From Agrobacterium sp. a22-2 (lineage in GTDB: Bacteria; Pseudomonadota; Alphaproteobacteria; Rhizobiales; Rhizobiaceae), in the NCBI RefSeq assembly GCF_012276985.1, contig NZ_JAAXMM010000009.1, forward strand, positions 209,988-273,987: a stretch of 64,000 nt of DNA. The letters are read 5' to 3'. A program made the translations under genes and the position numbers. Below the pieces are notes generated by a model. The model was not told the DNA's origin, searched no databases, and saw only the letters and a program-made list of their open reading frames with translations. Below, one piece after another: positions 9,405 through 18,445 of this stretch; position 1 is the stretch's first letter, and each line of letters starts with the position of its first letter.

Positions 9405-10987
9405 TTCTTTACTCCTGGTCCGTTGAAGACAGCCGTATAGGCATCCTGTTCCTCGCTGGCGGCATCCTTGGCAATGACCCGGAATTCCTCCGAGGTCCAT
9501 GCCACCTGATCGCCCGGCATCGTTACGAAGATTTTCAAAGTGGTCGCTTCATCGGGCTCGACCGAGACGGAGAACGAACGCACTTCGTCCGCAGCAAGAC
9601 CGTTTACCTTCATCGTCGCATCCGGCAGGCCGTCGATCGATACGATGATATTGCGCGGTTCGGGGATCATGTTCAAGATGCGCACGGTATATCCGTTACG
9701 GATCGAACCGTCCGATTCCAGCACATATTGCGGGTTGCGATCATGCAGCACGTTGAGCTCAAGCCGGTCGCGACCGAGCAGCGCCACCACGAGGCCGACG
9801 CCCACGGCCAGCCACACGCCCATGTAGAGCAGCGTGCGGGGGCGCAGGATGATGCGCCAGTTGAAGTGGCGGACCTTGTCGCTGAAGCTGCCATCGGGCT
9901 TGCGGACATTTTCCGGAATGATTCCCGTCGTGCCGTTGTTGGTGGCAAGCGCCATGTTGCCCTGATACTCGTCCAGAGTCGCATAGGCGATCAGGCCGCG
10001 CGGCTTGCCGATCTTGTCCATGACGCCGTCGCAGGCGTCGATGCACAGGGCACAGGTGATGCATTCGAGCTGCTGGCCATCGCGAATATCGATGCCCATG
10101 GGACAGACCGCCACGCAGGCATTGCAGTCGACGCAATCGCCGATGCTTTCACCGGCCGCGGCCGCCTTCTTGGCATGGCGGGTGCGCGGCTCGCCGCGCC
10201 AGTCGTTATAGGTGACGACCAGCGAATCTTCGTCGAGCATGGCTGCCTGGATACGCGGCCAGGGGCACATATAAATACAGACCTGCTCGCGCATCAGCCC
10301 GCCGAAGACATAGGTCGTAATCGTCAGGACGGCGACGGTCATATAGGCCACCGGTGCCGCATTGCCCTGGATGAATTCCATCGCCAGATCAGGCGCGTCG
10401 GCGAAGTAGAAGATCCAGGCGCCACCGGTCAACACAGCGATGACCAGCCACACGGCATGCTTGGTCACCCGCTTCCAGATCTTGTCGATGGTCCAGGGGG
10501 CGGTATCGAGCTTGATCCGCGCATTGCGGTCGCCCTCGATGAACCGCTCGATCACCAGGAAAAGATCGACCCAGACGGTCTGGGGACAGGTATAGCCGCA
10601 CCAGGCACGCCCGACCGCCGAGGTGATCAGAAAGAGGCCGAAGCCGGCCATGACCAGCAGGCCGGCGACGAAGATGAACTCCTGCGGCCAGATCTCGATG
10701 AAGAAGAAATAGAAGCGGCGATGGGCCAGATCGATCAGCACGGCCTGATCCGGCGCATAGGCGCCGCGATCCCAGCGCAGCCACGGCGTCAGGTAGTAGA
10801 TGCCGAGGGTCACCAGCATGACCAGCCATTTGAACTGCCGGAAACGCCCGGAAGCGCGCTTGGGGAAGATCTTGGCGCGGGCTTCATAAAGCGGACGGCG
10901 GGTCTTGGCCGAGTTTACCGCTTCCGCATCCGAACGTTCGACTTCGGCGGATGCCGCCGCCCTGTCATTGGCTTCCTGCAAGTTCAT
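9401..10987 (-). CDS. ccoG: cbb3 oxidase accessory protein CcoG/FixG (RdxA family)
   Basis: Membrane-bound iron-sulfur protein of 528 residues, in the family known to act in copper reduction for cbb3 oxidase assembly. It has about five membrane segments, a conserved CGYTCPQTVWVDLF motif, and two ferredoxin-type clusters: CVDCNACVAVCP near residue 285 and CITCALCIDAC near residue 310. A C-terminal immunoglobulin-like FixG domain follows the last membrane segment. It is first in ccoGHIS, with an FNR/FixK box centred 62 bases before the start codon. Confidence 0.95.
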   Translation of the reverse strand: MNLQEANDRAAASAEVERSDAEAVNSAKTRRPLYEARAKIFPKRASGRFRQFKWLVMLVTLGIYYLTPWLRWDRGAYAPDQAVLIDLAHRRFYFFFIEIWPQEFIFVAGLLVMAGFGLFLITSAVGRAWCGYTCPQTVWVDLFLVIERFIEGDRNARIKLDTAPWTIDKIWKRVTKHAVWLVIAVLTGGAWIFYFADAPDLAMEFIQGNAAPVAYMTVAVLTITTYVFGGLMREQVCIYMCPWPRIQAAMLDEDSLVVTYNDWRGEPRTRHAKKAAAAGESIGDCVDCNACVAVCPMGIDIRDGQQLECITCALCIDACDGVMDKIGKPRGLIAYATLDEYQGNMALATNNGTTGIIPENVRKPDGSFSDKVRHFNWRIILRPRTLLYMGVWLAVGVGLVVALLGRDRLELNVLHDRNPQYVLESDGSIRNGYTVRILNMIPEPRNIIVSIDGLPDATMKVNGLAADEVRSFSVSVEPDEATTLKIFVTMPGDQVAWTSEEFRVIAKDAASEEQDAYTAVFNGPGVKK

Positions 10988-11042
10988 TGGAAAAGACCTC
11001 TCGTTCTTTCGCTTCTTCTCCCATTTCCGTTCTTGCCCCGCC

Positions 11043-11056
11043 TTGACTTATATCAA
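11043..11056 (-). promoter_or_regulatory. FNR/FixK box upstream of ccoGHIS
   Basis: TTGACTTATATCAA matches the consensus TTGAT-N4-ATCAA with one mismatch. Its centre is 62 bases from the ccoG start, which fits activation from position -41.5 with a short leader. It probably serves the minus-strand operon; the divergent subtilase-like gene begins 172 bases away. Confidence 0.8.
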
Positions 11057-11221
11057 GCAGCGACCAAGCGTCGCTGCTCGCTGCTGTCACCCTTTACTCG
11101 CCGCACCGTCCTCCGCAACGCCGATGGCAGTCAACGCAGCCGCAGCACAGGCAGTTATGGTTTCCATTTGAAAGCTCGCTGGAATCGTGCAACCATCAAA
11201 CCGGTTGCCAGAGGCTGTAGA

Positions 11222-12340
11222 ATGAGGCACTTGCGGCTCGCTTTCGGCGTTGTCTGGTTGGCGGTTGTCTTCGGGGACGCTGAGATGACGGCGTTTGCAG
11301 ACGAAACATCAGGTCATGGCGAATTGCTCGGATCGGCAGACGATCTGTCTGGCTTCCTCGGCTCGGATCCGGACAAACTGACGTATTCGCTTGCAGCCCA
11401 GCCGCCGCCTGAACTCGCGAATCCCGCCTCCGCAAGAACAATCGCGATCGGTGTCGTGGATTCCGGCGTGAACTTCCTGCATCCCCAGATCGCACCTTAT
11501 CTTGCGGGAGCCAAATCCTTTACAGATGAGGGCGCCGAGGACACGATTGGCCACGGCACCGCAGTAGCAGCGACGGCGATGAGCGCTAGCGGCGGGTTTG
11601 CGGCGCTGTACTCGGCGAAAGTTACGGACAGCGGGCACCGCCCTCAGGTTGCGGCCGTTGTGGATGCCATCGAATGGCTGGCAGCAGTGGATGTCGACGT
11701 CATCAACATGAGCTTGGGTTTCGATCCCTCCGTCGCCGAGGTGCATTCGATCTGCGCCAGCATTGCGAGACATCCGACGATCTTTTTCGTCGTGGCAGCG
11801 GGAAATCGTGGACCAGACTGGCGGCCGATCCCTGCGGCCTGCGACGGCCCCAACATCATGGTCACCGCCAGCGACGAGCCCAGTTCAGGGACGGGTAGCG
11901 TCACGGCTCCGCGGCCGTTGGCAGTGAACCGCATCGGGTTTCTCGTGGCGGCAGCTCAAGCCCGCCTAGCCGCTGGCGACGACCAAGGCACAGTGTCGAT
12001 GCTCGATGAGGTGCTGCGCAAGGATCCCGATCATTTGTCTGCCCTTTATCTGGATGCCGCCGCCCGGTTCCGGCTCGGACAAACGCAGGAAGCCCTTACG
12101 CAGACTGACCGACTGATCGCCCTTTCAGCCGGTACACCCGCCCCACAAGCTCTTTGGCTGAATGCGCTGGCTGCGGCCAATCTTGCTGACGCGCCGAAGG
12201 CAATAGCCACACTGCAGCGTCTTCTCGACATCGCGCCGGGAGATCGGCGGGCGGCGGAGCTTCTGGCATTCCTGCAGCAGCCCGACATACAACTTCCGAA
12301 CGCGCTCGCCGCATTTTTCGAAAAAGAAGAGGATCCCTAA
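11222..12340 (+). CDS. Subtilisin-like (S8) domain protein with TPR C-terminus, atypical active site
   Basis: Predicted exported protein of 372 residues. An N-terminal signal peptide (residues 1-26, ending AFA before DE) precedes an S8 fold with Asp80 (GVVDSGVNF), His111 (IGHGTAVAATAM), the helix motif VINMSLGF and oxyanion Asn195 (VVAAGNRG). The expected GTSxAxP serine block about 65 residues after the Asn is absent. The nearest match, SGTGSVTAP at 222-230, comes only about 30 residues later and has one extra residue. From about 235 the chain becomes tetratricopeptide-like helices (QARLAAGDDQGTVSMLDEVL, LLDIAPGDRRAAELLAFL). It lies antiparallel between ccoP and ccoG and is followed two bases later by a membrane protein gene. 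I do not recognise a characterised homologue. Confidence 0.75.
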   Translation: MRHLRLAFGVVWLAVVFGDAEMTAFADETSGHGELLGSADDLSGFLGSDPDKLTYSLAAQPPPELANPASARTIAIGVVDSGVNFLHPQIAPYLAGAKSFTDEGAEDTIGHGTAVAATAMSASGGFAALYSAKVTDSGHRPQVAAVVDAIEWLAAVDVDVINMSLGFDPSVAEVHSICASIARHPTIFFVVAAGNRGPDWRPIPAACDGPNIMVTASDEPSSGTGSVTAPRPLAVNRIGFLVAAAQARLAAGDDQGTVSMLDEVLRKDPDHLSALYLDAAARFRLGQTQEALTQTDRLIALSAGTPAPQALWLNALAAANLADAPKAIATLQRLLDIAPGDRRAAELLAFLQQPDIQLPNALAAFFEKEEDP

Positions 12341-12342
12341 AA

Positions 12343-12933
12343 ATGGATATCACGTCCCTGCCCGCGATCCTGCCGACCTATCCCACCTATATCCGCGCCA
12401 TTATGGTCGGGACGGCGGTTTTCTGGAGCGTCGCCTATGTCGCCCTGTTATTCAACGCGCCGCCAGCCCCCAAGCCGCAGGTAACGTTGAGCAAGTTCGA
12501 ACAGGTGTTTCGCGAGGACGCACCTGGCGCCCTTATTTTCGAGGTCATGGTTACAAACAATACAGGCAAGATCTTAGCGATCACCGGTGCGGAGTTGATC
12601 TACTACAAGGACAAGCTCGATCTCTCCGGGCTTCAGTCCAACCAGCCGGTCAGCGCAACCTATGTGATCGCCAGGAGCGAGGCGGGCCTCTCCGCGTCGA
12701 GCGGCGATGGCATTTCACGAACAGTCACGCAAAATCTCCCATTTGCCGGACAGCCAGTGATGGAAGTCGCGCTGTCGCTGGGCCAGACGGTTGAAAGCGG
12801 CAAAGCGGATCGATTCCTCATTATGCTAAAAGAGGGCGATACGGTGCCGCCGGCAGCAAATATGATGCGCGTCACCCTCAAGATGGACGACAAATCGGAA
12901 CTCAAGACGGACATTTCGCTCACGCGCAAGTAG
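12343..12933 (+). CDS. Membrane-anchored protein of unknown function, coupled to the S8/TPR gene
   Basis: Product of 196 residues with one membrane segment near residues 18-38 (IRAIMVGTAVFWSVAYVALL), after which the chain, probably periplasmic, reads as a beta-rich domain (ALIFEVMVTNNTGKILAITGAELIYY; MMRVTLKMDDKSELKTDISL). I recognise no family. The start lies two bases after the preceding stop and its ribosome site (GAGGATCC) is inside the preceding gene, so the two are translated together and probably act together. A strong hairpin terminator follows. Confidence 0.7.
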   Translation: MDITSLPAILPTYPTYIRAIMVGTAVFWSVAYVALLFNAPPAPKPQVTLSKFEQVFREDAPGALIFEVMVTNNTGKILAITGAELIYYKDKLDLSGLQSNQPVSATYVIARSEAGLSASSGDGISRTVTQNLPFAGQPVMEVALSLGQTVESGKADRFLIMLKEGDTVPPAANMMRVTLKMDDKSELKTDISLTRK

Positions 12934-12972
12934 CAGTGGGGAAGATCGGTGCTGCCCAACCCAAAAAGCGAC

Positions 12973-13007
12973 GTCCTGCCGAAGACGGTTCTCGACCTCG
13001 GCAGGAC
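12973..13007. terminator. Bidirectional terminator between convergent genes
   Basis: Perfect 10-base arms GTCCTGCCGA and TCGGCAGGAC flank a 15-base loop. On the plus strand ATCTTTC follows; on the minus strand the stem is followed by CGCTTTTTGG. It separates the two-gene unit on the plus strand from ccoP on the minus strand. Confidence 0.7.
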
Positions 13008-13047
13008 ATCTTTCAAGACGGAAACGACGTCGTCCTGATCTCAGCGA

Positions 13048-13911
13048 TCATTCGCCGCCGCCCAACTGGTGGACGTAGATGGCCAGTTCCTTGACGGTGG
13101 TCTCTCCCAGGCGCGCGGTCCAGGCTGGCATGACGCCATGCTTGGGTCCGGCGATCTGGCTGGCAATGCCCGCCTCGCCGTTGGCCTTCAGCCAGATGGC
13201 ATCGGCCAGGTTCGGCGCACCGAAATCACGACCGCCCTTGGCATCTTCGCCGTGGCACGAGGCGCAATTGTCGGCAAACAGCTGCTTGCCCGGCTCAACC
13301 ATCGCCGCATCGGCCGGCGTTCCGGTCAGGCTGACCACATAGGCGGCGACCTGCTTGACCTGTTGCGGCTCAAGAATGTCGGCAAAGGCCGGCATTTCGG
13401 AGACGCGGGTGTCCGGATCGCTTTCATAGCGGATGCCATGGGACAGCGTGGTGTAGATCGATTCCAGATCGCCACCCCACAACCAGTCGTCGTCATTGAG
13501 GTTCGGGTAGCCCGGACCGCCGGCAGCACCCGACCCATGGCAGGTCGTGCAGTTCACCTTGAAGGCGGCGGCACCGCCAGCCACGGCGAACTGGGCCAGT
13601 TCCTTGTCAGCCACGATCTCGCTCAACGGCAAAGCTGCGATCTTGTCGAGATAGACAGCCTGCGACGCCTTGGCAACCGTCAGTTCCTTTGCCACATCCG
13701 CCCGGCTCGAATAGCCCAGAAGGCCCTTTGTCGAGTCGGTCAGCAAGGGGATCGAGGGATAGGCAATGGCGTAGCCGATCGCCCAGACGATGGTCGCATA
13801 GAAGGTCCAGACCCACCAGCGCGGCATCGGGTTGTTCAGTTCGCGGATGCCATCCCACTCGTGGCCAGTGGTTTCGACGCCACTGATTTCGTCAATATGC
13901 TTTCCAGACAT
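13048..13911 (-). CDS. ccoP: cbb3 oxidase dihaem cytochrome c subunit CcoP/FixP
   Basis: Membrane-anchored dihaem cytochrome c of 287 residues that passes electrons to the catalytic core. A membrane segment lies at residues 33-55 (WWVWTFYATIVWAIGYAIAY), followed by two haem c sites, CTTCHGSG near residue 122 and CASCHGED near residue 216, each with a downstream methionine ligand (SEMPAF; GVMPAW). The length matches rhizobial FixP. It is last in ccoNOQP. Confidence 0.96.
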   Translation of the reverse strand: MSGKHIDEISGVETTGHEWDGIRELNNPMPRWWVWTFYATIVWAIGYAIAYPSIPLLTDSTKGLLGYSSRADVAKELTVAKASQAVYLDKIAALPLSEIVADKELAQFAVAGGAAAFKVNCTTCHGSGAAGGPGYPNLNDDDWLWGGDLESIYTTLSHGIRYESDPDTRVSEMPAFADILEPQQVKQVAAYVVSLTGTPADAAMVEPGKQLFADNCASCHGEDAKGGRDFGAPNLADAIWLKANGEAGIASQIAGPKHGVMPAWTARLGETTVKELAIYVHQLGGGE

Positions 13912-13914
13912 CTC

Positions 13915-14067
13915 TTAATCCTCCTTGAGAGGGATGCTTGCCGCTTCGTCGGCGGATGACTTTCCGCCGGGCCGAAACGTGAAGAAGATTACGCCAACGA
14001 AGAACAAGGCCATGGCCAGAAGGCCCCAGCTGTCGGCGAAGTGGCGCATGGCCGTGTAGGTTTCCAT
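13915..14067 (-). CDS. ccoQ: cbb3 oxidase small subunit CcoQ/FixQ
   Basis: A 50-residue membrane protein associated with the oxidase core. It begins METYTAMRHFADSWGLLAMA and has a single membrane segment ending FFTFRPG, followed by a short acidic cytoplasmic tail. The position between ccoO and ccoP and the FRPGGK motif after the membrane span identify it despite its size. Confidence 0.92.
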   Translation of the reverse strand: METYTAMRHFADSWGLLAMALFFVGVIFFTFRPGGKSSADEAASIPLKED

Positions 14068-14077
14068 AACAGCCTCC

Positions 14078-14809
14078 TCAACGATATCCGGTTGCGTCGT
14101 CGTAAGTGGTGAAGTCGACCAGCGTGCCGAGCATCTGGAGGTAGGACACGAGTGCGTCCATCTCGGTCAGCTGAGCCGGGTTGCCGTCGAAATCGCCGAT
14201 CTTGGCCTTGGGATAGCGGGCCAGAAGCCCCGCCGTATCCGCATTCGGGTCAGCCTGCGCTGCCAGATCGGCCTTGGCGTTCTCCACCATCTCATCCGTG
14301 TAAGGAACGCCGACGATCGCATTGGCCTTGAGGTCCATGCTGACATCGGTGATCTTCAGCGGCGTCTGCTTCAGGAACGAGTAGCTCGGCATGACCGATT
14401 CCGGCACGACGTCGCGCGGCTCGGTCAGATGCTGGACATGCCATTCGTTGGAGTAGCGATCCCCGACCCGGGCCAGATCCGGCCCGGTGCGCTTCGATCC
14501 CCACTGGAACGGATGGTCGTACATCGATTCCGCGGCCAGCGAATAATGGCCGTAGCGTTCCACTTCATCGCGGAACGGACGGATCATCTGGCTATGACAG
14601 ACATAGCAGCCTTCCCGGATGTAGATGTTGCGACCGGCCAGCTCCAGCGGCGAATAAGGCCGCATGCCTTCCACCTTTTCGATGGTGTTCTCCAGGTAGA
14701 AGAGCGGAGCGATTTCAACGATGCCACCGATGGTTACGACCAGCAGCGAACCGAGGAACAGGAGGCTCGAGTTCTTTTCGAGAATTTGGTGTTTGTCGAG
14801 AATAGACAT
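14078..14809 (-). CDS. ccoO: cbb3 oxidase monohaem cytochrome c subunit CcoO/FixO
   Basis: Membrane-anchored cytochrome c of 243 residues. An N-terminal membrane segment ([22 protein letters not shown]) precedes the haem c site [15 protein letters not shown] near residue 68, and the axial methionine is in VMPSYSFL. Sequence and length are typical of FixO. It lies between ccoN and ccoQ in one operon. Confidence 0.96.
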   Translation of the reverse strand: MSILDKHQILEKNSSLLFLGSLLVVTIGGIVEIAPLFYLENTIEKVEGMRPYSPLELAGRNIYIREGCYVCHSQMIRPFRDEVERYGHYSLAAESMYDHPFQWGSKRTGPDLARVGDRYSNEWHVQHLTEPRDVVPESVMPSYSFLKQTPLKITDVSMDLKANAIVGVPYTDEMVENAKADLAAQADPNADTAGLLARYPKAKIGDFDGNPAQLTEMDALVSYLQMLGTLVDFTTYDDATGYR

Positions 14810-14820
14810 CTCAGTCCTCC

Positions 14821-16449
14821 TTATTCAGCCGGCTGAACTGCAGCGGGCACAACCGATCCGGGGATCGGAGCTTCCTGCCGTTCGTAACCAAGGATCGTCA
14901 TCACCACGTTGAAGGCCATGATGATGCCGCCAGCGAGGTACATGGCGCCGCCCAGCGCACGCAGGACGAAGTACGGGAACATGGCTGCGACCGATTCGGC
15001 GAACGAGTAGACCAGGAAGCCCTGATCGTCATATTCGCGCCACATCAGGCCCTGCTGGATACCGGCAACCCACATGACGGCGGCGTAGAGCACGATGCCG
15101 AGGGTGGCCAGCCAGAAGTGCCAGTTGACCAGACGCAGGCTGTAGAGCCGGTTGCGGTTCCAGAGCTTCGGCGTCAGGTAGTAGACGGCACCGAAGGTGA
15201 TCATGCCGACCCAGCCAAGCGCGCCGGAGTGAACGTGACCGATGGTCCAGTCCGTGTAGTGGCTGAGCGAGTTGACGGCCTTGATGGACATCATCGGACC
15301 TTCGAAGGTCGACATGCCGTAGAAGGCGATGGCGATGACCATCATGCGGATGATCGGATCGGTACGGATCTTGTCCCAGGCGCCCGAAAGCGTCATCAGG
15401 CCGTTGATCATGCCGCCCCAGGAGGGCATCCACAGCATGATGGAGAAGACCATGCCGAGCGTCTGCGCCCAGTCCGGCAGAGCCGTGTAGTGCAGGTGAT
15501 GCGGACCAGCCCAGATATACATGAAGATCAGGGCCCAGAAGTGGATGATCGACAGGCGGTAGGAATAGACCGGACGTCCCGATTGTTTTGGCACGAAATA
15601 GTACATCATGCCGAGGAAGCCGGCCGTCAGGAAGAAGCCGACAGCGTTATGGCCGTACCACCACTGGGTCAGGGCGTCCTGGACACCGGAGAAGACCGAG
15701 TAGCTCTTCGAGCCGAGGAAGGACACCGGCATCGACAGATTGTTGACGATATGCAGCATCGCGATGGTGACGATGAAGGACAGATAGAACCAGTTCGCGA
15801 CATAGATGTGGCTCTCCTTGCGGGTCATGATCGTACCCATGAAGACGACCAGATACGCCACCCAGACCAGGGTCAGCCAGAGGTCGACATACCATTCCGG
15901 CTCGGCATATTCACGACCTTCGGTGATGCCGAGGAGGTAGCCGGTTGCCGCCATGACGATGAAGAGCTGGTATCCCCAGAACACGAACCAGCCGAGAGAC
16001 CCGCCGAACAGCCGCTGGCGCGAGGTGCGCTGCACGACGTAAAGGGAGGTTGCAATCAGCGCATTGCCGCCGAAGGCGAAGATGACCGCTGATGTGTGCA
16101 GCGGCCGCATACGGCCGAAGTTGAACCAGGGCTCGATGTTCAGGTCGGGAAAGGCCAGTTGCAACGCAACGACCACGCCGACGAGAAAGCCGACGACGCC
16201 CCAGAAGACCGTAGCGATGACGCCGTACTTGACGACCTCGTCGAAATATTCGGATTTCAGCTGCGCTGCCGTCTTGACGTTCGCGGGAGCGAAACTGGCA
16301 CGGCGCAACATGATGATCGTGCCGCCAAGCAGCGCGAAAAAGGCCACCCACATATGGGCGGCAAAAAGGCTGTCATGGGCAAAAGCGACCCCGAGCAGCG
16401 CGGCGAAGGCCAGAACGGCCATCGCCATGGTCTCTAACGTGTAATTCAT
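14821..16449 (-). CDS. ccoN: cbb3-type cytochrome c oxidase catalytic subunit CcoN/FixN
   Basis: Catalytic subunit of the high-affinity terminal oxidase, 542 residues with about twelve membrane helices. The haem and copper ligand regions are visible: [17 protein letters not shown] near residue 110, [18 protein letters not shown] (CuB histidine), and [14 protein letters not shown] start at the ATG at 16449 ([10 protein letters not shown]), the usual FixN N-terminus; upstream in-frame codons include the promoter region. A perfect FNR/FixK box lies 121 bases upstream. Confidence 0.96.
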   Translation of the reverse strand: MNYTLETMAMAVLAFAALLGVAFAHDSLFAAHMWVAFFALLGGTIIMLRRASFAPANVKTAAQLKSEYFDEVVKYGVIATVFWGVVGFLVGVVVALQLAFPDLNIEPWFNFGRMRPLHTSAVIFAFGGNALIATSLYVVQRTSRQRLFGGSLGWFVFWGYQLFIVMAATGYLLGITEGREYAEPEWYVDLWLTLVWVAYLVVFMGTIMTRKESHIYVANWFYLSFIVTIAMLHIVNNLSMPVSFLGSKSYSVFSGVQDALTQWWYGHNAVGFFLTAGFLGMMYYFVPKQSGRPVYSYRLSIIHFWALIFMYIWAGPHHLHYTALPDWAQTLGMVFSIMLWMPSWGGMINGLMTLSGAWDKIRTDPIIRMMVIAIAFYGMSTFEGPMMSIKAVNSLSHYTDWTIGHVHSGALGWVGMITFGAVYYLTPKLWNRNRLYSLRLVNWHFWLATLGIVLYAAVMWVAGIQQGLMWREYDDQGFLVYSFAESVAAMFPYFVLRALGGAMYLAGGIIMAFNVVMTILGYERQEAPIPGSVVPAAVQPAE

Positions 16450-16754
16450 TGTTGGAATCCCCCAACGGCTTGCTGATCTCTCACAGGCATACCTTCTGCA
16501 CACTTGGCATTGGGATATCCTCTGCGTCGTATGCAGAATTGCCATCCATGCCGAGAAGACACCTTGATTTAAATCAATGCAAGTCGGCCGCGTTTTTCGG
16601 ACAAAGAATAACGGCAAAGGTGCAGGCTGGAATCCGTGACGCTTCAGGTCGATTGCTCAAAAGAGCGGCGCCATGTGGCGCCCGCCAAATTGCTCCTCTC
16701 GCCATGATCACAAAGCTCTGAGCCTTCGCAGGCCCTGGAGACGGAGATGCGGAC
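16450..16754. promoter_or_regulatory. Divergent promoter region, ccoNOQP and hemerythrin gene
   Basis: This 305-base interval holds the ccoN leader, one FNR/FixK box at 16564-16577, and the upstream region of the hemerythrin gene. I see only one box; whether it also serves the plus-strand gene 178 bases away cannot be decided. No open frame with coding character is present. Confidence 0.5.
16564..16577 (-). promoter_or_regulatory. FNR/FixK box upstream of ccoNOQP
   Basis: TTGATTTAAATCAA is a perfect palindromic match to the TTGAT-N4-ATCAA consensus. It should mediate microaerobic activation of ccoNOQP by FnrN, encoded at 25554-26282, or by a FixK elsewhere. Confidence 0.9.
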
Positions 16755-17276
16755 ATGCAGTCAAAACAAGGCACAACAGGCGCGGAGGACACGGCGGGAA
16801 AGCCGGTGCCTTTTTGCGCGCTGAAAGAGGCGCGATCGCTGGCCTGGCTCAACCGCGCCCACGAGGAACAGCTTTCCCTGTGTCGCGAACTGGAAGAAAT
16901 CGCCGATTCTCTGCCGGGCAGCATCAACCGCCAGAAATGCATCTATGCGGCAAAAGCACTGGGGCCGCTGATCCGCGGCATCCATCATTATGAGGAAAAC
17001 GTCCTTTTCCCATGGCTGGAGGGCCGAATCGACAAGGCCCGCCCCATGCCGGAAACCCTCAGCCGGCTGAAATTCGAGCATTGCGAGGACGAGTGCTTCG
17101 CCGAAGAACTGACCGATGCCCTGCTGAAGCTCGGCTCCGGTGCGCCCGTCAACATGGAAGCGGTCGGCTATATGCTGCGCGGATTCTTCGAGGGCATGCG
17201 ACGTCATATCGCATTCGAACGCGAACATCTGCTCAAAGAAATTCCCGAGGACACCATGGTCACCGATCGAAACTGA
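16755..17276 (+). CDS. Hemerythrin-like HHE domain protein
   Basis: Soluble protein of 173 residues with a four-helix HHE cation-binding domain that probably holds a di-iron centre. Candidate ligands are His36 (NRAHEEQL), His77-His78 with Glu80-Glu81 (GIHHYEENVLFPWLE), His109 (KFEHCEDE) and the C-terminal HIAFEREH. Proteins of this kind bind oxygen or sense or repair under nitrosative stress. It is divergent from ccoN, which suggests a role in low-oxygen physiology; this is inference. The ATG has GGAGATGCGGAC upstream. Confidence 0.85.
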   Translation: MQSKQGTTGAEDTAGKPVPFCALKEARSLAWLNRAHEEQLSLCRELEEIADSLPGSINRQKCIYAAKALGPLIRGIHHYEENVLFPWLEGRIDKARPMPETLSRLKFEHCEDECFAEELTDALLKLGSGAPVNMEAVGYMLRGFFEGMRRHIAFEREHLLKEIPEDTMVTDRN

Positions 17277-17306
17277 CGGATCGGCCCATGATCAATGCCT
17301 GCGTCG

Positions 17307-18254
17307 TCAGCCGGCGCTCTCGCCTGCCGGTTCCGGCAGGTCGCGCTCTACCATAATCGCGCCGATGACGGGACCATCGCCGGCCTGCAGGGGCATAAAG
17401 CGGAAACAAACCGAAATCTCGGTCGACCCGAGCGATCGCCTGCCGCGACATTCGACCGGCTGACCGGCAAAGCACAGATCAAAATTCCGCCTCGCCACAG
17501 TCTCGAATAAATCTTCGCCCATGACATCGGACACGTGTCGTCCAATCAGGTCCAGAGAATCAAAATGAACCGCCGCGGCATGGGCGGCATTCGCATAGAG
17601 ATAGCGGTAGTCGCGGGTCAGCACGAAAATCCGATCCGGAAGGGCATCGAGTATGGCTTCGTTCAGCACGATATCGTTGCTGAACGACTGATCGTTCGGG
17701 ACCTTTCTGGCCGGGCGCAGCGGCAACGCCCCGTCGACCGGCGCTTTGCCGTCACCGAAATAACGATCAAGAAGGATAGCCAGCGCCGCCGAATGCCGTA
17801 CGACGCACGAACGGTCGTCCGCGTCCTGGCGAACCAATTCGCCGACGAAGCGAAGCTGCTGGTGTATTTGTTGAGGAGTTTCTGCCTGATAGTCGATAAT
17901 GGCCGAAATCAGCGGGTCCAGTTCGCGGTCCAGCAGCAGGACCAGTTCGTCATTGCCCACCCGAACTGCCTGCTGCAACTGGCGTGTCCGCAGCAAAACA
18001 GCATCGAACAACGCTGGCAGATGTCCCTCCCGTGTTCCCTGTGACATCGCCGACGCAACCACCTTTCGAAAGGAATACGTGCATTCCAGACCCGAAACCC
18101 ACTGAACTACGCCGAGCCCTAGGTTACCAAAGCCCTCGATCCATTCTTCGATATTAACATGAATACGCCTCACATTCAACCAACCAAGTTTAGGGTGGCC
18201 CGCAAGCGATGTTAAATAAAGTATATCTTCGAAAAATCCGATTGCGTTGCTCAC
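17307..18254 (-). CDS. PAS domain protein of unknown role
   Basis: The frame encodes up to 315 residues from a GTG at 18254. A PAS fold is recognisable at about residues 196-305 (NEAILDALPDRIFVLTRDYR, YANAAHAAA, IGRHVSDVMG). The part before it is helical (LPALFDAVLLRTRQLQQAV) and unidentified. No kinase, GGDEF or DNA-binding domain follows, so it may be a stand-alone sensor acting through a partner. The start is uncertain: an ATG at 18047 (residue 70) has AAGGTGG about ten bases upstream, and the first 69 codons lie partly in AT-rich DNA. It converges on the hemerythrin gene. Confidence 0.65.
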   Translation of the reverse strand: MSNAIGFFEDILYLTSLAGHPKLGWLNVRRIHVNIEEWIEGFGNLGLGVVQWVSGLECTYSFRKVVASAMSQGTREGHLPALFDAVLLRTRQLQQAVRVGNDELVLLLDRELDPLISAIIDYQAETPQQIHQQLRFVGELVRQDADDRSCVVRHSAALAILLDRYFGDGKAPVDGALPLRPARKVPNDQSFSNDIVLNEAILDALPDRIFVLTRDYRYLYANAAHAAAVHFDSLDLIGRHVSDVMGEDLFETVARRNFDLCFAGQPVECRGRRSLGSTEISVCFRFMPLQAGDGPVIGAIMVERDLPEPAGESAG

Positions 18255-18445
18255 AAACCGGGGTGGTCGATAATTTCATATTATATTAAATTAGACATTC
18301 AATTTGTATAAACCCGCGATTACATGATAGCGCGACGATCGGCCAGCCGTTTGGAAACGGTGACGAATCGTCGCTACCCGGCAAGGCCTGCCGGCGCGCA
18401 CCGTTCGGTGAAGATGCTGGCTTTCGTGGCCTCCGCCACAGGGTT

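Noticed and set aside
9395..12340. A plus-strand open frame of 981 codons ending at the subtilase-like stop
   Set aside because: Its first 600 codons run antisense through ccoG and ccoH with unnatural composition. Only the part from 11222, with a signal peptide and S8 motifs, is supported as a gene.
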